Shown here: piece after piece, positions 18,971 to 31,289 of the stretch | Position numbering within the stretch: position 1 is the first letter of the stretch | How the letters are laid out: every line of letters starts with the position of its first letter | Origin: Perognathus longimembris pacificus | Taxonomy: Eukaryota > Chordata > Mammalia > Rodentia > Heteromyidae | Reading direction: 5' to 3' | DNA: 64,000 nt | NCBI RefSeq assembly: GCF_023159225.1 | Contig: NC_063170.1 | Span: 20,180,735 to 20,244,734 of the forward strand | The notes under the pieces: model-generated | What the model was told of the DNA's origin: nothing | The model's database searches: none | What the model saw: the letters and a program-made list of their open reading frames with translations, nothing else | Made by a program: the position numbers and the translations under genes

Positions 18971-21872
18971 GCAGCTGCAGGGACTACGTCACTGGGCTCC
19001 AAACCAGCAGAACAGTACAGGCTCGCTCCCTTCTCCTGAGCGCAAGCCCCCTCCTCACAGAGGTTGCCCAGGCTGGGTGGGGGCTGGGGGGAGAAAGGCA
19101 GAATTGACCACAGCAAGTTATGAGGGAGGGCAGGAGGGACCTGCCATCCTGAGGTGACCTCGGAGAACCAGCGCTCAGGTTCTCAAAAGAAGCAGAGCCC
19201 CAGTTCGTCGACGGAAACTTTAAAAGCAAATTTTGGCCAGGCCTAGTAGCTCGTGCCTATAATTCCAATTATGCTGGAGGCTCGAGTTAGGGGTAGGAGA
19301 GACCCTCTCTTTCCATCTGAGGAGGCCCAGGGGCAGACCTGGCTACTGAACCTTTCATTGCACTGGGAACTGCTCTGAATATTTGTAGATCTATTTCTAC
19401 CCTCTGCAAGGGAGATGGGATGTGACGCTCAAGCCCACCTAGCTGGGAAGGGCAAGGCATCAAAACACCTATCTTCCCTGGAACAGAAAGGCAGCAGGCT
19501 AGTATCCGCCGCACCTTGAACAGCCCCTGCCCTAATCTTAGGTCACCTCTGGAACAGGGGACTCACTTCCAGCAGAGCTCGGCCCCTGAGCCTCTAAATC
19601 CTCTCCCTTAGGAAGACACAAAACCATGGGGCCGCCTCTGAAAGGCTGCACCCCAGACATTCTAGGGGAGCATGCGGAGATAGTCACAGGTTCTTTCAGC
19701 CTCTGCTCCAGACAGGATAGTGACGCAAACCAGGAGAAGAGGCCACCACTGCCTCAGGCTCCAGAGCAGATGGAGGATATGATGGGACTTATGTGGGGGG
19801 GGGGGGGGCTGCATGGGGCCCTAGGTCTCAGCCAGGCACAGCAGGTCCTTTTCCCAGAGTTCAAGTGGGAATCCACTGTGCCAATGGCCATGGGAAATCG
19901 AAGGGCCATGGGAAAGGCAGGGAGGCTGGAGGCCCTGGGCCCCCAGCTCTGCACCTCCTGGCCCGCCCGTCTGGTGCCCAGTGGAGCAGGGCCAGGAGGT
20001 AGCTATTGTCTCGCTGCCGCCAGCAAGCTCAGACACCATTCAGGCACTATTTTGAGCCGGAGGAAGAGGAAAAGAAAGCAAAGAAAGAAACTGCTGTCCT
20101 AAGAGGGACCTTTGAGCCCGCCCGCCGGCCAGCCTGCCGGAAAGGGTTCCAGGGCCTGCTGAGCTAGAAAGGCAGCCACTGCAGATCTGAGACTCGAGAG
20201 ACGCCACTGGCCCAGGGAGCTGGTACAACTGGATGTGGATCCAGCCTGCGCCCTTCTCCACCGGAGCCACCTCCCTTCCCTGTGTGCCACTCACCCCTGC
20301 CCAGGCGCACAAGCACAGTCACCCACACCAGCCTCCCTGCGGAGGCCCAGAGAGGCTGAGCCAAGGTCCCAAGGCCTCACAGGCCAGCGGCCTCACATGG
20401 TCTGCAAGCACCGCTCCACTCCCTGGACCACAGCTGCTGCAGCTGCTGACTTGGGTTCCCCAAACCCAAGTCGGGGGGAGACAGAGACGGACAACTGTTC
20501 GTACTGACACCAGCTGTCCTCCCCACCACAGATGGCCATGGGTGCTGTGCCTGGTCCCCAGCTCAGGGACCCAGAACCCAGGCTGGTGAGGGGCTGGAGA
20601 TCAGAAGGTAGCCATGGATGTGTGCCACAGATGGGGCCTCATGGAGGCCTGGCAGGTGCAGCCATAGAAGTGGAGGGAAGGGGGGAGATAAGTAGCTGAC
20701 TGCCCATGATTCTAGCAAGGTGGGGGTCGCAGCAGGTGGCGGAGGGGCTAGGGTCCAGATCACTCACCCCAGTTTGGGTCTATTGGATAAGCACACACAG
20801 GAGCCTGTGTTGACTTGGCAGGTTAGTGTCCCACCCCTTCCCACCCCATCCCACCCCCCTCAGCTCACTCCTCTGCCCTGAGCCCACCTGCTAGCACCCT
20901 CCTGAGGCCACTGCTGGGGGGTGCTCGCGGGAGAAGCTCACATGGCGGTAAGGTGGGGGGTTCTGGATGAAAATACCCCTTGCCTACAACACTGCTCCAC
21001 ACCACTGGGGCCACCATGTGCCGCTTAGCCCCCAACAACAGGGGGCCAGGTGATCATGCTGGGGAAGCTCCGGGCTGGGAGCTGGGAGCTGGGAGCTGCA
21101 GCCTCACCATTTCCAAGTCCCCTTTCCTGAGCAACCTGAGCGCCTCTGGCCAGGTGAGGTGTCAGGGGACAAGGCAGTCCACAGGTCCCCGCTGCTGCTG
21201 CTGAAGCCCAAGGACATTGGGTCTGCGTGCTCAGCTCACCAATGGGGGTACAGATATAAATCCTAGGGGACCAAGTGAGGGGCTCTGTGGGAGGCCACAT
21301 GGAGACATAGAGGAAAGGCTTACACCCTCACCATTTGGCACAGGCTCAGCAACAGTGCAGAAGGCAGCCGGCAGGACAGCATGATTCAATGGCCCCCACC
21401 AGGCACTGAGGTCCACCCCTCCCATTTGTTACCATGAAGGCAGGTGGGTCTGGACATGTCCCACCACCCTCCCACCCTACCCAGGGCCAGAATCCCACAG
21501 TGCCAGGCACAGAGCCACACCCTGAGGGCCAGCCCCAGCCAGAGATCCACAAGTGTGGGCCTGGCCCCCAAGCCTCAGCCTGGCCCCCAAGGGCCACTGG
21601 AGCCCAGCCCAGCAGAGAAGCCGGAGTGTGGCCCAGGCCACTAGCCCAGCACAGTCCAACCCAGCCTCAGGCCTTCCCTCTAGGCCCGCGGCAGTGGCCA
21701 AGCAGGTCAGGCTCGCTTCTTTGGGAATTGTCCTTTCCTGGGTGACATCCCCTCCCTTTGCCCAGAATTCCAAATTCTGAGAAGAAGCCACACAGAAATG
21801 ATATATAGGAAAACTGTCCTTCACCAAGAAGATCTAGCAAGGCTCAGACAAAGCCAGAACATACAACTTCCC

Positions 21873-22380
21873 TTATTATTCTTTTTTGTTTGTTTTCATT
21901 GGTTGTGGTGCTTGAACTCAGGGCCTTGCGCTCTCCCTTTGCTTTTTCATTCAAGGCTGGTGCTCTACCACTGTGAGCCACAGCACCACTTCTGGTTTTC
22001 AAGTGGTTAACAGGAGACAAGAGTCGCGCAGACTTTCCTGCCCTGGCTGGCTTTGAACTGTAATTCGAAGATCTCTGCCTCCTGAGTAGCTAGGATTGCA
22101 GGGGTGAGCAACTGGCACCTGGTCTGTTATTCTGAGTGTGTGTGATTAGAAGGGCTTGAGCTCAGGACCTAGGCATTGTCTTTTAGTTTTTTCCCTCAAG
22201 GCTGGTGCTCTAACACTTGAACCACAGCTCCACTTCTTGCTTTTTGGTTAATTGTAGGTAAGAGTCTCACAGACTTTCCTGCCCAGGCTGGCTTCAAAAC
22301 TGTGAGATTCTCAGATCTCAGCCTCTTGAGTAGCGAGGATTACAAACCCAGCCATTATGGTGCAAACCTAGCCCTTCTGT
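21873..22380 (-). mobile_element. Two adjacent reverse B1-like/Geo-like SINEs
   Basis: Copies at about 21873-22125 and 22130-22380. Each has GCTTGAACTCAGGGCC-like, AAGGCTGGTGCTCTA and CTCCTGAGTAGC-like blocks in the same order. Confidence 0.75.
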
Positions 22381-22833
22381 TATTCTTCAGCTGTTTTACA
22401 ACTCACTCAGAAAGTATAAACTGCTGGGAGCCTTCACTTGCAGAATATCATGTCTGTCTAGACAAAGAACTATAGGACTAGCCCTGGAGGTCAAGATAAA
22501 AGGCCATGATTCAGTCACAAAAAAATAAGAGAAATGCACACCTTGAATGACAAAACCCTTGCTCGGCACATAGCCTCCTTATACCTCCAGACCCGCCGTG
22601 CCAAAGCCCTTCCACGTGTGGAGGCCCCTGGAGGAGCTTGGAGGCCCCAAGTGCCTCCTAGCTCAGGATGCTTGATGGAGCCTTCAGTAAGCTGGCTTTC
22701 TTCCCACCAGCTCTGGTTCCTGAAAACTGGTTTTGTGGCGGTGGCCAGCAGACCTGGGTCATGGTAGCAGGCCTCAGGAGAGAGCCCCAGGCTGGACAAC
22801 TCCTTAGACGAGCAGATCAAGACCCCTGGGATT

Positions 22834-23850
22834 TGGTGCTGGGAGAACTGGGCAGCCATATGCAGAAAACTCAAAGTAGACCCAAGCCTATCACCATGTA
22901 CCAAGATCAACTCAAAATGGATCAAAGACCTCAATATCAGACCTGAATCCTTGAAACTACTGAAGGACAGAGTAGGAAAGACGCTAGAACTTATAGGCAC
23001 AGGAAGGAACTTCCTGAATAGAGTCCCAGGGGCACAACAAATAGGGGAGAGACTCAACTACTACAAATTAAAAAGTTTCTGCACAGCTAAGGACATAGCC
23101 ACCAAAATAGAAAGACAGCCAACCATATGGGAAAGAATCTTTACCAGCACAGCAACAGACAAAGGCCTAATATCTGTCATCTACAGAGAACTAAAAAAAC
23201 TAAGCCCCTCCAAGCCCAATAAACCAATTAGGAAATGGGCAAAGGAGCTAAAGAGAGACTTCACAAGAGAAGAGATAAAAATGGCAAAGAAACATATGAG
23301 GAAATGCTCAACATCCCTGGTAGTAAAGGAAATGCAAATAAAAACAACCCTGAGATACCACCTCACTCCAGTTAGAATGGCCTATACTCTGAACTCAGGC
23401 AACAACAAATGCTGGAGGGGGTACGGGGAAAGAGGAACCCTTCTCCATTGTTAGAGGGAGTGCAAATTAGTACAACCACTTTGGAGAACAGTATAGAGGT
23501 TTCTCAAAAAGCTCAATATAGACCTACCCTATGACCCAGCCATTCCACTCCTAGGCATCTACCCGGAACAGCAGGCCCCAAGATATCAAAAAGACATATG
23601 CACTTCCATGTTTATCGCTGCACAATTCACAATAGCCAAAATATGGAAACAACCCAGATGCCCCTCCACAGATGAATGGATCCAAAAAATATGGTACCTA
23701 TACACAATGGAATACTACATAGCGATTAGGAATGGTGAAATATTGGCATTCGCAGGGAAATGGTCAGAACTTGAACAAATAATGTTGAGCGAGACAAGCC
23801 TAGAACACAGAAAACAAAGGGGCATGATCTCCCTGATATATGACTGTTAA
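22834..23850 (+). pseudogene. Decayed L1 ORF2 C-terminal fragment
   Basis: About 339 codons in one frame without frameshift, interrupted by two nonsense codons. Only the Cys-rich C-terminal region remains, so it cannot encode endonuclease or reverse transcriptase. Confidence 0.9.
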
Positions 23851-23996
23851 GACGGGGTGACAGAGAGACAGTAGAGACCAGGTCTGTGAAACCAAAAACT
23901 GCTTGTCAAATGGTATTTCCCACAGGATTGGGTCAGCGACCCAACATTATATAACTAAAACCAAACAACTACTCAACATATAAAGGTCAAAAATTG

Positions 23997-24209
23997 GGGG
24001 CTGGGGATATAGCCTAGTGGCAAGAGTGCCTGCCTCGGATACACGAGGCCCTAGGTTCGATTCCCCAGCACCACATATACAGAAAACGGCCAGAAGCGGC
24101 GCTGTGGCTCAAGTGGCGGAGTGCTAGCCTTGAGCGGGAAGAAGCCAGGGACAGTGCTCAGGCCCTGAGTCCAAGGCCCACGACTGGCCAAAAAAAAAAA
24201 AAAAAAAAA
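23997..24209 (+). mobile_element. Young dimeric ID-Geo SINE nested in L1 3' UTR
   Basis: Full length: GGGGCTGGGGATATAGCC start, A box TAGCCTAGTGG, B box GGTTCGATTCC, CCAGCACCACATATACAG linker, right monomer and a 20-nt A-tail. Confidence 0.93.
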
Positions 24210-24288
24210 GATATCACAAGAAATGTACACACTGCCCTACTATGTAACTGTACCCTTTTTGCAGAACACCTTGTCAAAAAAAAAATTG

Positions 24289-24496
24289 TTTTTTTTTTTT
24301 TTTTGGCCAGTCGTGGGCCTTGGACTCAGGGCCTGAGCACTGTCCCTGGCTTCTTCCCGCTCAAGGCTAGCACTCCGCCACTTGAGCCACAGAGCCGCTT
24401 CTGGCCGTTTTCTGTATATGTGGTGCTGGGGAATCGAACCTAGGGCCTCGTGTATCCGAGGCAGGCACTCTTGCCACTAGGCTATATCCCCAGCCC
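24289..24496 (-). mobile_element. Young dimeric ID-Geo SINE nested in L1 3' UTR, reverse
   Basis: A T-run, then GGCCAGTCGTGGGCC and so on to CCCAGCCC. It is nearly identical to the copy at 23997, in opposite orientation about 80 nt away, giving an inverted pair. Confidence 0.93.
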
Positions 24497-24659
24497 AAAA
24501 AAATTTGTTTAATTAATAAATAAATTACAAAAAAAAAAAAAGACCCCTAGGATGGGGCGTATCTAGGGTCAATGCTCATGCTCAAAAAGTCCTAAAGCCT
24601 AGCGGATCCTTTATCTCTCAAGGTGCCAGCTCTACCCTGGTTTTATCTTAGTGATTTAT

Positions 24660-25047
24660 CTGGTGTTTGACACAGGCTTACACTATATAGCCCAAGGCAG
24701 CCTCAGACTCATGATTTTCCTGCTTCCTGCTCCCACCTACTGCATACTGAGATTCCAGGTATGCATCCATCCAGGCCCGTGCTTCTTTTTCTTTCTTTCT
24801 TTTTTTTCTTTTTTTTGCCAGTACTAGGGTTTAACCCAGGACCTTGTGATCTCCCTCAACCTCTTCACTTATGGTTGGAGCTCTACCATTTGAGATAAAA
24901 CCTCTACTTCTAGCTTTTTGCTGCTTGTTTGGAAAGCAGAGTCTTTCAAATTTGTGTGCCCAGGCTAGCTTTGAACCATGATACTTGGATCTCAGCCTCC
25001 TCGGTAGCCAGGATTACAAGTGAGAACCACCGGCACCTCTCGCCCCC
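24660..25047 (-). mobile_element. B1-like monomer followed by B1-like/Geo-like SINE
   Basis: 24660-24775 is a decayed B1 in reverse. From 24783 a T-rich start, TTGCCAGTACTAGGG, then TCTCAGCCTCCTCGGTAGCC mark the second element. Confidence 0.7.
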
Positions 25048-25059
25048 ATCCTCATTTTT

Positions 25060-25150
25060 TCAATTAGGCAAACAAGGCTCAGAGAAACTAATGTACCTCT
25101 CCAAGTTCACACAGCTGGTAGAGCTAGGACAGAGAGCACACCCCAAACCA
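25060..25150 (+). mobile_element. MIR core fragment
   Basis: Contains GGCTCAGAGAAACTAATG and AAGTTCACACAGCTGGTAGA, diagnostic of the MIR core. Confidence 0.7.
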
Positions 25151-26284
25151 CTCTCTGGCGCTGCCTGTTACAGTGGGCTTCTTGACTGGGAGAGGGAGAA
25201 GCGAAGGTCCTGGGGTAGCGGTGGATGGTATCCTCTCCTCATCAGTCCTCGTCGCATGTCTCCGTAATCCCTAGCTGCAGATACCTCATTTATATAGTGG
25301 AGACTTGGGCACCTGTGTCCTCACTGGGCCGGAGGTGGGGCTCCGGGGTAGAAAGCCTACCTCACAAGTCCCAGGCTATGAGTTCAAACACCAGTACTAC
25401 CACTGCTGTAAAAACAAAGCAAAGATAAACCCATTCCCTCCTTCTACAGCACACACTAAGAAGTTTACAGAAAGCCAGCTGCTTGCACAGGCCACCGTTC
25501 AAGGACATGAACCTCCTTCTAATTCAACCACCCCACGACCCTGCAGATAAAGCCCTGAGCAGGCTCACAGAGGACTCTGGAGGCCATTTGTCGAGCTGAG
25601 AGCACATTCTGAAGCCGGGTGTAGTCCTGAGTTTCAGCCGTAATGCTGCAGGGAGTGGGGGAGGACGCTACCTCAACACACAGGTGAGCAAACACAAGCC
25701 CAGAGAAGCTGAAGCCTATGGTCTGTGGGCTGCAAATGTCCAATGCCCGTCCATGCCAGCCCCCCTCCTGCCCAAACCCCGAGAACCCAAGCCTGGGTCC
25801 CTGGGAGGAGGAGGGCAGAGGGAGAGGACGGAGGGCTCTGAGAAGCGGCCACAGTGGGATGCTATCTCATTGTGGTGGGTTTCAAAGTTTGAAAGTGGCC
25901 CTGAGCCTGGGAGCCAGGCCGGAGCCATTAGCTACAGACACACAGACCCGTTGGGGATCAGAGCTGGCTGGTTCCCAGATGGTGAGCCCTTTACCCCCAG
26001 GCCAGCACCCTCTCCCACTAATGCACCACTGCTGCTGGGAGCTCGGCCAGCACCTCAAGCTGGGCCCTATCTCTGCCTGCCTGGGAATGCCAAGTAAGTA
26101 CGCTGCAAGCCACATAAGCCAGCACAGCCCAGGAGCCTGCTGTCCACCACCCTGGCCTGCCAGAGTCCCGATCAGGCTGGCAGGCAGGGGGTGGCATCCA
26201 CGAGTATCCAGGTCTCCCCATGGTAGCAGGGATGGGAAGATGTGTGTCTGTTACACACTGTCTCAGGCCTCAGGGTGTCCATCT

Positions 26285-26885
26285 GACCAATGGGAGAGAG
26301 AATGCCAAAGGCTAACATTTCCACTGGGCCAGGCACTGTCCTAAACACTTCCAGTCCCATAAGAGACCAATCCCATACACTTCTATCCCATAACAGATCA
26401 ATCCCAGGCACTTCTATCCCATAATAAGTCAATCCCATATACTTCCAATCCCATAATAGGTCAATCCCATATACTTCCAACCCCATAATAGCTCAATCCC
26501 ATGCACTTCTATCCCATAATAGATCATCCCATATACTTCTATCCCATAATAGGTCAATCCCATGTACTTCTATCCCATAATAGGTCAATCCCATGCACTT
26601 CCATCCCATAATAGATCATCCCATATACTTCTATTCTGTAATAGATCAATTCCATACACTTCTAACATAATAGGTCAACCCCATGTACTTCTACTCCATA
26701 ATAGGTCAATTCCATGCACTTCTATCCCATAATAGGTCAATCCCATATGTTCCAACCTATAATAGATCAATCCCACAATGCTCACTACAGTGCTTGAAGA
26801 AGATACAGTCATCAGCCACAACTTACAGAGAAGGAAACTGAGGCATGTGCCCCAGTCCACACAACCAGAGAACACGGCTGGCTCT
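26285..26885 (+). mobile_element. MIR split by a minisatellite
   Basis: The left part has GGGCCAGGCACTGTCCTAAA (26320-26346). The right part, after the repeat array, has GAGAAGGAAACTGAGGCA and CCACACAACCAGAG, the MIR core. The array lies between the two parts. Confidence 0.75.
26346..26776 (+). repeat. 31-bp minisatellite, about 14 units
   Basis: The unit is approximately CACTTCTATCCCATAATAG plus GTCAATCCCATA. Units vary by substitutions and by 1-3 nt deletions. Open frames here are products of the repeat. Confidence 0.95.
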
Positions 26886-29428
26886 CTCTCTAGTCTCTAA
26901 TAGAATGATGAGGTGAGGCAGTAGCAGCGATGAGGGAGGGGTCAAGAGGAGCCCCTCCCCACCCAAGAAAGGCAGAAAAGTATAGCACATGGGAATCCCA
27001 AAGCCCCTACAATTTGGGCTCCCCACAGAGGAAACCACTAAGTGGGCAAAGAAGGCCAGGTGCTCACCGGCGCCCAGGAGTGAGGCCCTAGAGGCTTCAG
27101 GATTGTTCTAGGCCAGCAAGTACCTCTTAGTTTTTGACATGGAAAGCCTGGGAAAGTATTTCAGCCAACTCATGCCAGGCAGAGGCACACTGGTCAGAAA
27201 GCTTTTCTCCCCTGCCCTTGGCCCATCTCCACAGCAGCCCCGAAACTTGTATGTTTCCCCAGGAGACCCAGGAGCTCCAGATGGGGCAGAAGGACCAGAG
27301 CCTGGGGCAGGGGCCAGCTCTCCATGAGGGATGGGAGCCCAGACGCCAGGGCCCGCCTACCCGGCTGAGAGGCCCCTTTGTGCCAGCCCTGCCCTGCCCC
27401 CCATGTGCCATCTGCCTGGTCCCTGGAGGCTAGTCACCCTCGGGCTGCAGACTGGGCTCACGTGATGCCCCCATCTGCTGTGAGTCAGAAGACAGGGCCC
27501 ACAGAGCCACCCTGGGTACACGGGTGGCATGGGGGAGGGGAGAAACAGAGCCCAGCTCAGGTTGGGGAGACAGCAGCACTGGGGTTTGGGAGGTGTGGTG
27601 ACATTTGCTCAGCTTCTGCCATCCACTTTGCCATCCCAGGGCCCCCCAGAGCCCTGCCCTTCCTCCTGCCATCTCTGAAATGGCACTTGCCCAGGAGAAG
27701 TGATGCCCACGGTGCCCCCTCCATGCCTACCCTTGTCACTCCTGGTCCTGTAGGAAGGCCATCTCTCCTCCTGCCCTTCCCCAAGGCTGGGCCATTACCT
27801 CCATATCTTTACCCAAGCCCAGGGCACAGCCCCTGCCCTCCCCACCCTGCTGGTGCTTGCCAGCCCCCTCACCCCTGCATCCCCCACAGAACAGACAGGC
27901 ACCTGCCTGACTGCCACCAAGCATCCTAAGCAGCCCATGCCAACCTTCCCGTGCCACCACCACCCATGCCCTTCCCCTCTCCTTCCTCAAACCTGTGCCC
28001 TCCTCCCACTACCCCTCACACTGCTCCAGCCTCCTGGCTTCCCTCCCCGTGCCATCTTCCTCCTCCCCATGCCATCTCCCTCCTCCACGTGCCAGCTTCC
28101 TCCTCAGTCTCACTTCCTCCCAGAGGTTTGTGCCCCTCACAGCCTGGGGAGTCATACAGGCTGATGGCCCTGCTCTGCACAGATCACACTGGATGTTCTC
28201 CACTCTGAAAACCAAGCCCCAGACCTGATGACAACACAGCTGCAATCACCTCTGGAGGGCCAGCCAGTCAGCAGCTGGGGCAACTGAGACCAAAAGAACA
28301 GGCCGGGACAGGTGGTCCATGGTGCCTGGACCGAGGCAGGCCTACGTCTCAGCTCCCTGGGGTCCCTGCTGCAAATGGAGGTCAGGTTTGGTCCCCAGAG
28401 CTAGTGACCTCCCTGGACAGGGCAGGAAAACCCCCGAGGAGCCCTGGCCTGGCTCTAGGGAGCAGCTTGTGGCCCCCCATTGACCCATGCTGCCCCTACA
28501 CCAAGGTCCCACCCTCTGCCCACAGGCGACCCCCAGGGATGGGGCAGCTGGGCCATCCACAAGCTCCAACAGACCCCAGGACAATACAAAGCATACAGTA
28601 GGTGCTCAATAAGTGTTCCTATAAATAACTTCCTTGGCTCGTTGACAGAGGCACAAGGGCCTGCCCTCTCCACTTACCCAGGCCCCGGCTACTCCAGAAG
28701 GGGACAGAAGGTAAGATGACTCCCCTCAGGAAAATGAACCACTAGAAACTCCAACCTACATAGGCGACTAGCTGGGGCGCAGGGAGGGCAGCAACCTTCA
28801 TTTCCTACCCTAAGGGGCAGGATGGGGGGTCCTATCAGTCCCACACAGCCAGTGCCCCGAGCCCCAGTGGTTAACGGGCTGGAGGTCAGCTCTCAGCCTG
28901 GCTTCCTCTGATATCTGCCCCCAGGGGAAGGTCCCCGTTACAGGGACCTGCCTGCCTGCCTGCCTGCCTGGGTGACAAAGAGAGGCTGGCCTCAGGCATG
29001 GGGCCTCAGCCCTGGGCTCCCAGGACAGGGGCAGGAGAAGCTGCCCCCAGGCAGCCCCTGACAGGCCACTGTCCTGTCAGAGGAGTCCCTGGAGTGGCTG
29101 TGTGACCTGGGGCAACCCACCGGCCCTCTCAGAACCTCCATCCTCCCAGTAGTGCGAGGAAGTGGTGATCAAGGCTCACTTCCAGCCTCACTTTCCCCAG
29201 CTACCAAATGACAAGTGACTTCAAACCATTCCCCAGCCCCTGGTCCCCATCCCCACCCCCAGCTCTTGGCTGTTTTCGTCATACATACTCCACAGGGACA
29301 CCTTCACTACTGGCCGGGGTAGTCTGCAAAGATCCAACACCCCTGGGTCCTCCCCTTTCGAGCATACACCCCCATCCTTAACAGCCGCTCACCCCATCCC
29401 TCCCGCTCTTGAACCTCAGGTCCGGTAC

Positions 29429-29680
29429 CTGGCACCAGGCAGAGCGTCCTGTGAAGCACTAGGCGCTGGACCCCCTCTCAGGACCCACCTTGGAGGTTCC
29501 ACCTGCCCGTGCCCGTCCTGCAGCTGTGTGCCAGGCTACGAGCAGGCTGGGGAGCGAGCGTGGGAGGCAGGCAGCCCCTCTCCTGCGGCAGAGCCAAGCG
29601 CAGCCAGTGCGGAGCCGGGGGTGGGGCTGGCTGGGTTGGGGGGGCACTGTCCTGCCCCAGCCGGGCTCCTCCCAGACCAA
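29429..29680 (-). other. ADGRG1: Candidate alternative first exon and promoter of ADGRG1 in a GC-rich patch
   Basis: A CpG-containing patch ends on the minus strand at a donor GTGCCAG/GTACCG (29429). A perfect AP-1 site, TGACTCA, lies just upstream at 29695-29701. The arrangement fits a TATA-less first exon. The start is arbitrary. Confidence 0.3.
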
Positions 29681-31289
29681 GATCTCTGGAGGTGTGACTC
29701 ATGGATTTCTCAGAGAGAGGCTGGGAGGAGGCAGGGCTGACGGAGCTGGGGGGATGCCCATGACTCAGGCTGGACAGAGAGGGGGACCTCGGGCTTAGCC
29801 CTCATCATGACTGCATACAAGGGCCAAGCTTCAGGGCTGGATGTGGGCCAGGGTACCTGCCACTTCACCCTTCATCCTTGGAGTTCCTGCAGGGGCCAGG
29901 GTTGCCATAACAACGGGCCACTCAGATGCTGCTCCTCCCCCCTCCCCAAGCCAACTGCCCCTTCCTGAAGCAGCATCCAGCCTCCTTGGCAGCAGTCAAG
30001 GGCTGGCGCTGACCGGCAGAGCGGAAGGCAGCCAGGAGGAAGGGGGTGTCAGGCAGCCTGGCATGGGGCCACGCACCTCCGACCTTCAGTCCTCTTAAAC
30101 CTTGGTCTTCCGGGCAAGGGAGGCACAGCAAGACTGCCCCTCCCCCGCGCCACAGTCCCAACATTCCAAGTCCCAAGTCCTGGCGCTGAATCCTATGTGC
30201 ACCTGGAAGTGCCTCCTTTAGCCTATCCTCCAAGCCAAAGGGGAAACTGAGGCCTGCACAAACAGTCCTACCCAATGGTCCCAATGTCTCAGGGGCAGCA
30301 GTTTGGAAAAGGGCCAACATTACCAGCCCCCTTGTGGCTACTGTGTTGGTCACAGTTCCTCACAGGGCCTGGGGAGGAAGGTGGGGGGGATTCAGAGAAC
30401 CATGCACCCTGCGGAGTAGCACTCCCAGCGGCATGGAAACATGTGGATAAAGGATCCCCAAGACACAAGTGTTGTGACGATTTTGTGACATCACCTGGAC
30501 AAGTGGTGCCAACAGGAATACTATCACCCTTGCTGTTCGTGACTGCAACTGCACCCTCCACAGCCCGGCCTTGGAGAGCCTTGGGTCTTCTCCATACTCT
30601 TCCAGAGGCTGAGATGAAAAAGGGGGGCCCAGGACAGAGAAATGAAGCTCAGAGAGGGAGCCAACTTGCCCAACGGGTGGGCGCCCAGTGGTCTGGTGAA
30701 TGCCACTGTCCCCAGGCTTCCAGCATAGGGCCCCGAGGCCATAGTTGCTCAGGGACTTTGGGTCCCCTCTCTCTGGCAGTGGTCTTTGTTCTAGAAGTGG
30801 GAACTGACAAGCTGTCCAGGTCACAAGCAAATAGCACCCAGTAGCCAGTACCTCTCCTGTCCACCCCCAAATTAAGTGTCAGGAAGGTTTTGCCAAAGCA
30901 GCCCCAGTGCACACAGCTTTCAGGAAGCCCTGCTGTGATCACCCCCATGCCCAGCTGTAGGCGGATGACCACACGATGCCACACAATAGGCACTGCTCCC
31001 GCCGAGGGCCACAGCAGATGCTGCCTGGTTGCCAGGGCAGGAGGGGCCGGTAGGCAAAGGAGCAGAAGTGAGTTTTCTAGGAAAGGTTTGGAAAGTCCCC
31101 AACATGCCTCATCCAAGGACCCATTGTCATCTCTGAGGCCTCAGTTTCCAAGGTTGGTCCTTCAAGGTCCAGCTAGCTGAGAGCTGAGGTCATTCCTGCT
31201 GTCCCCGATGGCACTGGCCAGCAGGATCTGGATAGAGAAGACAAAGCACTAGCCAAGCCTGCAGCCGGCCATACCAGAGAGGCCCGGGG

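Larger units (their letters stand above)
22833..24539 (+). mobile_element. 5'-truncated L1 (end of ORF2 plus 3' UTR) with target-site duplication
   Basis: One frame from 22834 to 23850 matches the C-terminal part of L1 ORF2 (KLKSFCTAKD, KWAKELKRDF, QIKTTLRYHLTPVRMA, LYTMEYY). Two in-frame stops, the first at 23452-23454 in place of a conserved Trp, show it is dead. The 3' UTR follows to an A-tail at about 24528-24539 and holds two nested SINEs. Flanks AAGACCCCTGGGAT (22819-22832) and AAGACCCCTAGGAT (24540-24553) are a TSD with one mismatch. ORF1 and the reverse transcriptase core are absent because of truncation. Confidence 0.93.

Noticed and set aside
22515..23057. 180-codon open frame opposite the L1
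   Set aside because: Shadow of the L1 insertion and its flank; the sense frame matches L1 ORF2.
23997..24070. tRNA gene
   Set aside because: The A and B boxes belong to the ID-type head of a SINE with linker and A-tail.
26172..26486. Repetitive open frames (GIDLLWD-like) on the minus strand
   Set aside because: Translation of the 31-bp minisatellite; the unit is not a multiple of 3, so frames rotate.
26346..26776. CRISPR-like array
   Set aside because: Contiguous tandem units without spacers, inside a MIR in a mammalian genome.
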